The notes beneath the pieces were generated by a model that saw nothing but the letters and a program-made list of their open reading frames with translations, made no database searches and was not told the DNA's origin. Position numbers and translations under genes: made by a program. A stretch of 64,000 nucleotides of DNA from Bombardia bombarda (lineage: Eukaryota; Ascomycota; Sordariomycetes; Sordariales; Lasiosphaeriaceae): the NCBI GenBank assembly GCA_030512295.1, contig JAULSR010000011.1, positions 496,001 through 560,000 of the forward strand. The letters run 5' to 3'. This document shows, piece by piece, positions 22,346-32,163 of this stretch. How positions within the stretch are numbered: position 1 is the stretch's first letter; each line of letters begins with the position of its first letter.

Positions 22346-23196
22346 GAGGATTAGATCGGAAAGTCGAGAACGCGATGTTATCATTTGTATATTATGTCAA
22401 CTTGAACATTCGTGGTCACCGGCTGCCAACTTACCTCCATGATGCAGCTGGTAGACCTAGACTACTGGGGCCGCCATTTATTCGTGAGCTATTCGTAGAT
22501 GGAGCGAGTATCTGAAAATCTGCAGGGTGTCTGTAAAATGAGCTTCTAAACCTCAGAAAATTGGTATTGGAATAATAAAACTGGCTGGAGCGAATGCCAT
22601 GGCTGGAGTACATCGAAGTTGTGCAGTTTCTGATGTTGAATGCTGACATGCGCATAATGCAAGGGTGCCGACAGATGGTGGGACCCTTGTCAAGCTGTCA
22701 AACTGTCAGTGTGGGGCACGTTGACAAGCCCTATTATGTGGGCCAGGGGTTGTGAAATTTCACAAACATTCATTACGTGTATTAATCCACGAATACTCCA
22801 TGTTATGATTTCGGTGTAAGCTGAAGTTGATCATTTTGTTAAATCGACAGCTTCAGAGGGATGTCTCTGAACAGCTAAATCACCCATACCTAGGACTGAG
22901 AGGAGCGTTAAAAGCATCTTTAACACTTAATGGCATGGAAGCCTAGGTGTATGTACGGCTGCATTGATACAAGACTGCCCTTGGGCGCGTCTTTCTTTGT
23001 GTTCGTATTTGGTATCCTGTATATAAATGTGTAATATTCTGCGATATAGGGCCGCAGCCGCCATGCGCACGCTATAACAACAGAGCTGCAGAGTTTGCCC
23101 CAAATTCACTATGCATAGCGTAGCGTTACCCCTTTTTCATCTCCTTCATCAGGTCATAAGTCCTAACCAGAGCCCAATCAGAACAAACCAACTTAG
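22346..23196. other. Intergenic, AT-rich
   Basis: This 851-bp stretch has no supported gene. It separates the hypothetical gene from the broken membrane-protein remnant. Confidence 0.45.
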
Positions 23197-23725
23197 TCAT
23201 GGAAGGGTTTGCTGTTCTTCGGATATCCTCGCATACAGCTTGGCGCTTGGAAAACTTTGGCTGTTCGCTGGCCCCCGATCGACTGTGCTGCTACTGCTGC
23301 CCTCTGACGGCCCGCTCTCGGGTTGACTGTCATGGTCGTGGAACACGAACGAGCTGCTGGGCTTTGACATAAGCGAGGAAAACCTCGAAAGATGTATCTC
23401 ACACCACAAACACTAAGAGATTCGCTGTCAGCAGACTTTCAGATGTAAATCGGGAGAGGAATCAAAGGGGTAGACAAGTAGGGGACATTGCATACAAGCC
23501 TCCTGTCATGAAAACAAATGTGATGCAAATCCTCCTTCTAAATGGCACTCTAATGGCCGCAAAATCCATATGGGTAGAAGCAGGATGGTCACGTCGGTGA
23601 GGGTGTTCATGAAGGAAGTGATGATGTACATGATCTGAACATTCACACGAGGTCTTCTGAACCTGTGGGCCTTGGCGGGTTGGGCTCGATAGGCGAGCAA
23701 GCACTAACTGGTCCTGTCTCTTCAC
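23197..23725 (-). pseudogene. Rhodopsin-type integral membrane protein fragment, frameshifted
   Basis: Around 23650-23470 two overlapping minus-strand frames together spell a helix pair typical of the fungal rhodopsin/PTH11-like membrane family: NTLTDVTILLLPIWILRPL in one frame and VPFRRRICITFVFMTGGLYA in another, the switch lying at about 23545-23560. In intact relatives these follow each other without a break, so one base appears lost. A hydrophilic, Ser-rich stretch (SKPSSSFVFHDHD) at 23400-23200 looks like the cytoplasmic tail, perhaps after an intron. The first helices are missing upstream. It is best read as a decayed gene; a sequencing error plus unusual introns is the alternative. Confidence 0.55.
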
Positions 23726-24574
23726 TTGCTTTTATGAAGAAGATCAAACTAAATACATGCAAATACACGACCAACAGCCACCATACATCAGGAACAAGAA
23801 AGTGATCGGCCACTCTTGCCCTTCTCCTTCAGAGCTTATCCGCTAACCTGCATGCATAGCGTGCGGATAGTTCCACATCATATCAATTCCCCCCCTCCCC
23901 CCTCCCCCCCAAAGGAGCAGTCACACCGTTCCTGGCCTCGGATACAGCTTGCTCTTCGCCGATCACTCATACGGGGGAGTTTTGACCGCTAAACTGCCGG
24001 ATCAATAGCTGAGTCACGTAAGCCTGGGCGAGAATTCTGAAATACTTCCACCCACGTACGCAGGCAAAACAGGCAAGGCAGACCGAAACGCTTAGACAAA
24101 GCTGGACAAGATACTTCGTACGGGATTCTGATTGGGATACGACTGCCAGTTTTCGTCTGCCTAGTCCGGGGGTGGCTGGCGCCTTTCGGAGCTAAGGTAC
24201 ATGCGGATAATTTTCTGATGAGCTAATTATTGGCACTGTCTTGGCAATTGTGGGAAGAAGACAAGAATAGTATTGTATGTTTGGAAAAAGAATAGGGGCT
24301 GTGTTGAAAGGGGGCGTCGTCGCTCAGGGGTATCAGCTGACCGTGCACGTGGAGAGCTGGTGAGCCACAAGGGTCCGTGCGGCAGAGGTGGCAAGGCGGC
24401 ACTATCGAACCAGGCGCAGGCTTCAATATTTTCTGGGAAGCTCCAAACGAAGAAAAGCGACCAATTTCACGATACCCGCACCCGTACCCAACCGCCCTTC
24501 CCAGACCTGCACGCACGTATAGAAGCTTTGCTGCAGCTGGAAGTCATCTTTCACGGGTTTCGTTTCGCCACAAA
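23726..24574. other. Intergenic, includes CCT7 promoter
   Basis: A C-homopolymer cluster (CCCCCCCTCCCCCCTCCCCC type) lies at about 23888-23910. The right end is the CCT7 promoter. No gene is seen. Confidence 0.45.
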
Positions 24575-26462
24575 ATGTCTTTCGGAGGCCAAACACCGAC
24601 GATTATTGTCCTAAAAGAGGGTGCGCGCGCTTCAAACCCCCCTCCCCGAGTCCCCTCCCCCTCCACCGCCCCTCCATCATCCCTCTCCATATCCCCAGAT
24701 TCCACCCCCCGGATCCCGCCCTCCCCAGATATCTGATATGCTAACTCAACGCGCCTTTCTACAGGAACGGACACCTCGCAGGGCAAGGGCCAGATCATTT
24801 CCAACATCAACGCTTGTCTCGCCGTCCAGGCCACGATAAAGTCGACATTGGGCCCCTATGGCGGTGACCTATTAATGGTGGATGCCAACGGCAGGCAGAC
24901 CATTACCAATGATGGAGCTACCGTCATGAAGCTCCTGGACATTGTCCACCCCGCCGCCCGCATCCTCGTCGACATTGCCCGGTCACAAGACGCCGAGGTG
25001 GGAGACGGCACCACATCCGTCGTCGTCCTGGCTGGCGAAATCCTGAAGGAGACTAAGGAGCACGTTGAGCAGGGCGTCAGCTCACAGATCATCATCAAGG
25101 GCTTGAGGAGAGCCTCGGGCATTGCCGTCAACAAGATCAAGGAGATTGCCATCACCACAAATGAGGCCAACAGGAGGGAAACACTCAGCAGGCTGGCTGC
25201 CACCGCCATGACGAGCAAGCTCATCAAGCGCAACACCGGCTTCTTCACAAAGAGTGAGAAACAACTGACACCGCTCCCCCACCATAAGACAACACTTTTA
25301 CTAACTAGTCGTTCCCCCTCTAGTGGTTGTCGACGCCGTCCTCACCCTCGACCAAGACGACCTGAACGAAAAGTTAATAGGCATCAAGAAGATCCCCGGC
25401 GGCTCCCTTACCCACTCCCTCTTTGTCAACGGCGTTGCCTTCAAGAAGACATTCTCGTACGCCGGTTTCGAGCAGCAGCCCAAGTCCTTCGTCAAGCCCA
25501 AGATCGTCTGCCTCAACGTCGAGCTCGAGCTCAAGGCGGAGAAGGACAACGCCGAGGTGCGCGTCGAGCAGGTGTCCGAGTACCAGGCCATCGTCGACGC
25601 CGAGTGGCAGATCATCTTCAAGAAGCTCGAGGACGTGTACAAGACGGGCGCCAAGGTGGTGCTCTCCAAGCTGCCCATCGGCGACCTCGCCACCCAGTTC
25701 TTCGCCGACCGCGACGTCTTCTGCGCCGGCCGCGTCTCGGCCGACGACATGGAGCGCGTCGTCCAGGCCACGGGCGCCACCATCCAGAGCACGTGCTCCG
25801 ACATCCGGCCCGAGCACCTGGGCACCTGCGGCACGTTCGACGAGCGCCAGATCGGCAACGAGCGCTTCAACTTCTTCGAGGACTGCCCCGAGGCCAAGAC
25901 GTGCACGCTGGTGCTGCGCGGCGGCGCCGAGCAGTTCATCGCCGAGGTGGAGCGCTCCCTGCACGACGCCATCATGATCGTCAAGCGCGCCATCCGCAAC
26001 AAGACGATTGTCGGCGGCGGCGGCGCCTGCGAGATGGAGATCTCGGCCTACCTGCACCGCTTCGCTGACCGCGACGTGCCCCACAAGCAGCAGGCCATCA
26101 TCAAGAGCTTCGCCAAGGCCCTCGAGATCATCCCCCGCCAGCTGTGCGACAATGCCGGCTTCGACGCCACCGATATCCTCAACAGACTGCGCGTCGAGCA
26201 CAGACGGGGCAACGTCTGGGCCGGCGTCGACTTTGTCAACGAGGGCGTTACTGACATGATGGAGAAGTTTGTGTGGGAGCCGGCGCTCGTCAAGATCAAT
26301 GCGATCCAGGCGGCCACCGAGGCGGCCTGCTTGATCCTGGGCGTGGACGAGACGATCCGGAACGAGGAGAGCCAGGCGCCACAAGCGCCCGGTCGCGCTC
26401 TGCCCCCGGGCGCGGCGCAGAGAGCGCTGCGCGGTCGGGGTCGTGGCATGCCCAGACGGTGA
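24575..26462 (+). CDS. CCT7: T-complex chaperonin subunit eta (CCT7)
   Basis: Exons 24575-24620, 24765-25253 and 25324-26462 give 557 aa, the usual length. The first exon is only 46 nt (MSFGGQTPTIIVLKE); the join yields KEGTDTSQGKGQ, a chaperonin N-terminus. The equatorial ATP site shows STLGPYGGDLLMVD, TNDGATVMKLL and GDGTTSVVVLAGE with its catalytic Asp. The later segment IVGGGGACEMEISAYL and DNAGFDATDIL close the second half of the equatorial domain. The C-terminus is Gly/Arg-rich (RALRGRGRGMPRR). CCT7 is one of eight subunits of the cytosolic ring that folds actin and tubulin. Very biased codon use (C/G third positions) produces long antisense shadows over exon 3. No defect is seen. Confidence 0.97.
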
Positions 26463-27107
26463 AGTGGGGGCATGGGTGAAAGGTGAGACAGACACATAGG
26501 TATGTACCTTGGTAGCTGGATGCTGGATGAAAAAGAGACAAGAACCCATGCGAATGAATGCAAAAAGACAAGGGGAGGCATGGGTGGCGTTCGTTGTTGA
26601 AATGTGCAGTTTATATGTCATGTACATATAAGTGGACGGGGTCTTGTTAGACCAACTGATACGACGCTATAAAAAGGAAGGCTTTTGATACCATGCCATT
26701 AACCATGGCAAGAGTGTAGATAATAAACATGTTCGCTGTCATCCCCTGTTCCTCCTTCCAAATATAATATCTCAAGCTACATGGTGTAACATTCGACGAA
26801 CATAGACAGGTGAATCTTTCCAAGTTATTTTCTTTCCATCTATATACGCAAACCCTCAAATACCTCCATCCATTGCCGGTAGCCAAATCTGCCGAGCGGC
26901 CAGCTGGCTTTAATTATAATAAAACGCTTTCCAATATAAACATAATAACAACGCAACAGAACGCAAGCCGTCTTTTACACATGGAAGCCAGGTAAGGCAC
27001 CAAGGCAAATAGTCATTTAGATCTATTTACCCTATCCATCCGTCCATGATCTGATCCCATCCATTCGATTTCGGTCCGATCCGATCTGATCTGACCCGAT
27101 CCCATTT
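26463..27107. other. Convergent 3' flanks of CCT7 and the Spt10-like gene
   Basis: This 645-bp gap between two convergent genes has no supported ORF. Near 27060-27105 a run of GATCTGATCTGACCCGATC-like words (imperfect GATCY repeats) lies just past the Spt10-like stop. Confidence 0.5.
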
Positions 27108-29528
27108 TTAAAGCCCAACATCGTAAATCATCTTCTTGTTAGTCAAAGTACACCTCGCGTAGATATTATCATTATTGTTGTTGCCGTTGTTGTTGTTGTT
27201 GGTATTATTATCATCGTCCTTCTTTGTCTCATTCTTTGCGCCATCGGGGGTATCGTTGTTGCTGTTGTTGCTACCGTTGTGACCATCCATGTTGGCGTCC
27301 ATGTGCGCCACGGATCGCAAATTAGTCATGGCATTCTTCACACTAGCCAGTGGTGGTTTTGTGTTGTCGTTGCCGCCATTACCAGTGTTGGTAGTGGTGT
27401 GGTTACTCATATTCACGTCCAAGGTGTCGGATGGCGCGACGACGACGCCATCACCGCCGTTACCACCGCCGCCGCCACCGCCAGCTACAACGACATCAAC
27501 ATCCATAGCCTCGTCTGCTCCAGCAGCTGCTACGCCGCCGCCGCACTCGTGACCGACTACATCATCGTCGTCGTCATCATCCTGCGGCTCGATAAGCATT
27601 TCGAGGTCGCGATCCACCGCCGCGCGTTCTGCTTCGACCTCTTCGCGGGTTCTTTGTTGGTTGCTATCGTGAGCTGTCTGCTGCTGTTGCGGGTCGTTGT
27701 GGTTGCTATTGCTGTGATTGTGATGTGATTGTGAGGGGTGGTGGTGAGGATGGTGGGAATGCAGGCCCGGGTGTGTTTCGTGCCTGTCTGGATCGTCGGG
27801 GTTGACAACGTTTACGTTCACATCCACGCCGACGTCAACATCCCCGTCGTCGTCGGCTGCGTTGAGCAGCGCCTGGAACGTGTCTGCGTCTGGGTCGTGT
27901 GTGTGGTGGTGGTGGTCATGGTGGTGATGGCTGGATGGGGAGGCGTGGTCGAAGGGGTAGTGGTGGCTGTGGTGGTGGTGGTGGAGTGCATGGGCGTGCG
28001 GATCGCTGGATATTGGCTGGCTGATGATTTGTGGGTCGATGGGTTGGAAGACGGAGACTGCGTGCGGGTCGGGGAGGGACGGCAGGCTGTGAAGGTGGTG
28101 TTGTTGGTGATGTTGTTGCTGGTTGGACATGGTGGTGTCGCCAAGGTGGGGGGATGGAGGGGGGTATGTTAATGGGGGTATATCTTGGGGATGGTGGGTG
28201 GGCGAGGGGTATGATATGGGCATGTCGTTGCCGGCTTCGGAATATTGGCTGTGGGATGAGACGGTAAAGGGGCTCAAGGAAGATGTGTCGGTTAAGGAGG
28301 AAATGGGTAGTGGTCTGGGCTGTACCCCATCGATAGTAGTAGTAGTAGTAGGCCCGGGCGCAGAGGGGCTTGGGGATGAGCGCTTTGAGCTGGAGGCACC
28401 AGCGGAGACATTCAGGTTGGGTCGCTTCACGCCGTTGGTAACAGTACTGGACACGGGCTGCTGGGCCTGGGAGGACGAGGTCTTGCCCAGCTCTTTGCAT
28501 TCAGTACAGTTCCTAATTACATCCGAGACCGTCTCCTTGATGCGGCTCCAGTGATAGCGCTCGGCAATGGTAGCAGTTGTCTTGTTGATGCCGGCGTGGG
28601 CCTGGTTGTGCACCCTCCTGGCGATCTCGTACTGCCGCTGGGGGTCCGAGATAACCTCCTTGTCCTTGAGCATCAACACGTCGCCATCAAGCAGCTTGTA
28701 ATGGGTGGCAGCGCTACGAAGCCTGCTTTTCTCGGCCCGGTCAGCCCCGTTCGGATAGCGGCCGTACTTGAGGTAGAACTTGATCTTGTCGAAACGCTCT
28801 TCACTCACAAGTTCCTCGCTGCCCACGCCGCCGGCCCCGTCTCCGAGATCGCGGCCAAATATGATGGCGTCCACCAGGCGGTCCGGGTAGCTCTTGAGGT
28901 TGCCGCACGACTTGACGCGGCCAATGCGCTTGAAGCCCAGGGCATCCCAAATCTTGCACGAGGCCACGTTGGTCTCGTACACAAGGTTGAAGACAGAGTA
29001 GATGTAGCCCAGTCTGGGGGCCCAGTCCAGGTAGGTCTCACCCATCAGGCGACCGACTCCGCGGTTGCGGGAGGCGTCGGTGACGATGAAGCCGGCGTTG
29101 CACACGTGGCTGCTGCGGCCGGGGTAGTTGGGCTTGATGTAGAAGGTGCCAAGGCACTCCTTGGACCAGTCCTTGCCATCGACGACTTCCTCGGCGCTCT
29201 GGATGTTACCCAGCAGCATGATGCCAGCAAAGTTCTGGAACCAGTAAGACGCAAACTTGTCAAAGGGCAGCGTGTCCATCATGGGGTACGTGTCACCGCC
29301 CTCGATCTCCTTGTTGAACTGGTCGCCCAGGTAGCGGAGCAGGGACTCGGGGACCTGGTGTCGCGATGCAAACGGGACGACGGTGGCCACGGTCTGCCGA
29401 TCCCGGAGGGTCACATGGCGGGGGATGATGGTTTCGGGCACAGATGGGTGGGCTGGGTCCGGATAGGGGAGTGCTCCCGAGACACGGTAAATGGTCGGAG
29501 AGTCGGGGTCATCAAGCATGGCCGGCAT
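27108..29528 (-). CDS. GNAT acetyltransferase with integrase-type H2C2 zinc finger, Spt10-like
   Basis: 806 aa from the ATG at 29528 (MPAMLDD); an in-frame ATG at 29603 would add 25 residues containing an Ala run coded by a microsatellite, so the shorter start is preferred. A GNAT fold covers about residues 85-215, with acetyl-CoA motif A around ASRNRGVGRLMG and VYETNVASCKIWDALGFKRI. At about 306-344 HNQAHAGINKTTATI and NCTECK supply the H-x3-H and C-x2-C of a retroviral-integrase H2C2 finger. In budding yeast this pairing defines Spt10, a histone-gene activator that binds DNA through that finger. The last 450 residues are disordered: His tracts (HALHHHHHSHH), Asn/Asp runs and acidic stretches. 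A nuclear chromatin role is inferred from the architecture; catalytic activity is not shown. Confidence 0.82.
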   Translation of the reverse strand: MPAMLDDPDSPTIYRVSGALPYPDPAHPSVPETIIPRHVTLRDRQTVATVVPFASRHQVPESLLRYLGDQFNKEIEGGDTYPMMDTLPFDKFASYWFQNFAGIMLLGNIQSAEEVVDGKDWSKECLGTFYIKPNYPGRSSHVCNAGFIVTDASRNRGVGRLMGETYLDWAPRLGYIYSVFNLVYETNVASCKIWDALGFKRIGRVKSCGNLKSYPDRLVDAIIFGRDLGDGAGGVGSEELVSEERFDKIKFYLKYGRYPNGADRAEKSRLRSAATHYKLLDGDVLMLKDKEVISDPQRQYEIARRVHNQAHAGINKTTATIAERYHWSRIKETVSDVIRNCTECKELGKTSSSQAQQPVSSTVTNGVKRPNLNVSAGASSSKRSSPSPSAPGPTTTTTIDGVQPRPLPISSLTDTSSLSPFTVSSHSQYSEAGNDMPISYPSPTHHPQDIPPLTYPPPSPHLGDTTMSNQQQHHQQHHLHSLPSLPDPHAVSVFQPIDPQIISQPISSDPHAHALHHHHHSHHYPFDHASPSSHHHHDHHHHTHDPDADTFQALLNAADDDGDVDVGVDVNVNVVNPDDPDRHETHPGLHSHHPHHHPSQSHHNHSNSNHNDPQQQQTAHDSNQQRTREEVEAERAAVDRDLEMLIEPQDDDDDDDVVGHECGGGVAAAGADEAMDVDVVVAGGGGGGGNGGDGVVVAPSDTLDVNMSNHTTTNTGNGGNDNTKPPLASVKNAMTNLRSVAHMDANMDGHNGSNNSNNDTPDGAKNETKKDDDNNTNNNNNGNNNNDNIYARCTLTNKKMIYDVGL

Positions 29529-29556
29529 CTTGGCGGCGGCGGGCAACTGGCAACGG

Positions 29557-29561
<5 letters not shown>

Positions 29562-29587
<26 letters not shown>

Positions 29588-29589
29588 CA
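29562..29589. repeat. AGC/GCA trinucleotide microsatellite
   Basis: About nine pure AGC units lie just upstream of the preferred start of the Spt10-like gene. If the upstream ATG at 29603 is used they code for an Ala run. Confidence 0.85.
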
Positions 29590-30325
29590 ATATCAAACCA
29601 CACAATCCGCTTGTCTTGTTTTATTCCCTCTTTTCCCCTCAGACAGAGACAGAGAAGGGTAGGATGAATCGGGGCTGATTTGTGTCCTCTATTGGAACTC
29701 GAAGCGGTCAGTTAACCTTTAACCCGCAATAGTATTACTCGAACAAACACCCCCTTCTCCCTGCATGTCCTGTGTCACCGGTGTCCCCAGAATGAGACTG
29801 TACCTTGTACCTTGGGCCGATCAAGAGGCAAGCAGACCAGACCTTCCTTTCAAGGAGGTGCTCGAACTCAGGTACCAAGCAGCTGGTTTGGACTTTGGAC
29901 GGTGCACACCCAATCACAGCAAGAAAAATGCCAGGTGTGGCGCGCGGAGCACAGCGTACAGGGTGGACAGGCTCGACAGGGTGTGCAAATGCCGTGACGT
30001 GCCGGTGACGCGGAGCAGCAGCAGCTGTGCTGAAATGTTCGTGGTGATGAGTTGTGCCGGTGAGGGGAAATTCGCAGAGGCGAAGTTTTGGGCCCGCGTG
30101 GAAAATGGTGTGTCTCTCTTGCCGCTGAGTCAGCCACGACCACTAACAATTTGCATCCCTTCCCCACCTTGCTTACGTAGCTTCCGTAATCCATAGTAAC
30201 AAGATGGAAGGATTCACGACAAAGTGCCCAGACAATATGTACAAGTTAGTTTTATTTTTACAGCAATAAGAACAGTGAATAAACTCTATCGTGACACCTG
30301 CCAGCCAGCCTCAGACTTTTTAGCC
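29590..30325. other. Intergenic between Spt10-like promoter and uS2m 3' end
   Basis: About 740 bp with no supported gene. Both neighbours are transcribed leftwards, so the left part is the promoter of the Spt10-like gene. Confidence 0.45.
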
Positions 30326-31634
30326 TCAAGCCTCGCCCGCATCCCCGCTCAGCATTTCCCTAATGGCCTGAGGCGTCATGAACTGACTGTTGCCACGACG
30401 GTTCCCACCATCTTCCTTCTGCTTCGTTATCGCATCCTCCATTGCCTTCCCTTCGTCCCTGGCAGCCCTGGTGATGAACTGCTCAACATCGAGAGGGTTC
30501 TTCCATGTGACTACGCCGTCCTTGGCCTCCTCGCGCCTCCTCTGCTGGCCACGCTCGCCGGCTCTGCTGAGCACGCCCGCGATAAGTGCCGTGGCTCGTA
30601 GACTAGATAAAAAATTAGTTTTCTGTGAAAGCCCCTCCAAACACGTCACTCCCACTGTAACTCACCTGTCGTCGTTGGCCGGAATCTGGTACGTGACCCA
30701 CGTAGGGTCGGCATCCGTATCAATCACACCAATCGTCGGGATGCTCGCGAGCCCGCACTCGTACAGCAGCACGTAGTTCTCGAGCGGGTTCAAGCATACC
30801 ACCAGGTCCGGAATCACCGGCCGCCTGTCCTGCAGATGCTTCTCGAACCCGTCCAGCGGCCGGTCCTGCTCGTCCACAATCTGCAGCTGCCCGCCCGCCA
30901 GCAGCTGGTCGCGGTTCGTGATGGTGCCCGGCGTCCACTTGGTGAACAGGTGGCACGCGCCCGCCAGCTCGGCCGAGCGCACGACCGACGCCATCTGGCC
31001 CGGGCGGGTGCCAACAAACAAAGTCAGGCCGCCGTGGTAGGCCACCTCCTCGACGACGCGGGCGGCGCGCCGCAGGTGGGCGGCGATGACCTCGAGGCTG
31101 ATGATGTGGATGTTGTCGCGCACGCCGTAGATGTAGCGCGCGTTGGCCGGGTTCCAGAGCGACGTGTGGTGGCCCAGGTGCGCCTGCGACGCCATGAGCA
31201 TCTCGAGCGACGCGTCGTGCGGCGGGTTCTTGAGCACCTCGTCGGGCAGGTAGCGCAGCTCGACGTGCGAGCCCACCGACTGCGTGTTGCGCTGGATGTT
31301 CTTGAACTTGCGGTAGTTGTCGGGGATCTGCTTGATCTTGGCCTTGAGCGCCTCCGCTTCGGATATCGCGGCGTTTTCGGGGTTGAGGGTTGATGCCGCG
31401 GTCAGCTGGTCAATTACTGTGCTTTGTGTCGTCGTCGTCGTCGTCGTCGTCGATGTGGGCGGCAGCTCGGTCGAGAGAGAGCGCGCCTGCACCAGAGGCA
31501 GACGACATGATCGCGCGGGCGTGGCGGCCAGAGCCCGTCGGACTGTGCATGAGGTCAATTAGCTACAACCAAAATGTAGAACGATGCCAAACCCGCTGCT
31601 CACCTTGCCGCCCGCCAAAATTCCGTATAATCAT
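30326..31634 (-). CDS. MRP4: Mitochondrial ribosomal protein uS2m
   Basis: Exons 31634-31604, 31542-30666 and 30602-30326 give 394 aa. The 31-nt first exon codes for MIIRNFGGRQ and sits in the good context CACCATGATT; joined to VRRALAATPARSCR it makes an Arg-rich mitochondrial presequence. The S2 family core follows: AHLGHHTSLWNPANARYIYG near residue 140, NIHIISLEV, LFVGTRPGQ, HLFTKWTPGTITN, PDLVVCLNP and SIPTIGVIDTDADP. The last exon adds a basic, charged tail. The protein belongs to the small subunit of the mitoribosome. A Thr run after the presequence is coded by a GTC/GTCGTC microsatellite (about 31427-31450). Because the first exon is tiny, a simple ORF search begins wrongly at a TTG codon inside intron 1. 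Confidence 0.93.
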
Positions 31635-32163
31635 GGTGGCGCTCATCTCTGACCCGGCTTGGGACAGCAGGTCGTCGTCGACGGTTCAGTCGACTTTTCT
31701 TTTCCCAAGGTTCCCAGAGCTCGGTGGCCCGTGCGCCTAGCGGCATTCGGGACATTATTTTGCACAAGCTCGCATGGATCCTGAAGGTGGGCTGCATGAT
31801 GCTGTGAACGTCGGCCCCACCTTTCCATTCTGGAAGTTTGTCAATTGCCCCTGAAACGATCACCCTCAACATGAACATACACCATCATGTCATAGTTCGT
31901 AACAAGCAAGATTGTGTCCGTGAATGCAATATGTATTACTCTATAACTAAAGTACGTAAGGTAGGTCATGAAATAATACTTCCGATACAACAACAAATTT
32001 AGGTACAACCCAAAGACTCCCGCCATCTAAAGGGCAATCTTTCTCATTACCATGTCCTAGCAGAGAGCCAACCAACTCACCCACCCTACTCCTCCCCTGC
32101 CTATCTTCTCTCCTCTCCTCATCTTCAGTGGGTAGTAATTAAATATCAAAAACAACAACATGC
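31635..32163. other. Intergenic, 529 bp
   Basis: Promoter side of uS2m and 3' flank of the CBS/PB1 gene. AT-rich in the middle; no gene is seen. Confidence 0.45.

Noticed and set aside
25374..26627. Long minus-strand frame of 417 codons over CCT7 exon 3
   Set aside because: Shadow of highly biased CCT7 codons; the sense strand carries the conserved chaperonin.
28551..29678. Plus-strand frame of 375 codons opposite the Spt10-like gene
   Set aside because: Antisense of the GNAT domain; no recognisable motif, and the GNAT and H2C2 motifs are on the other strand.
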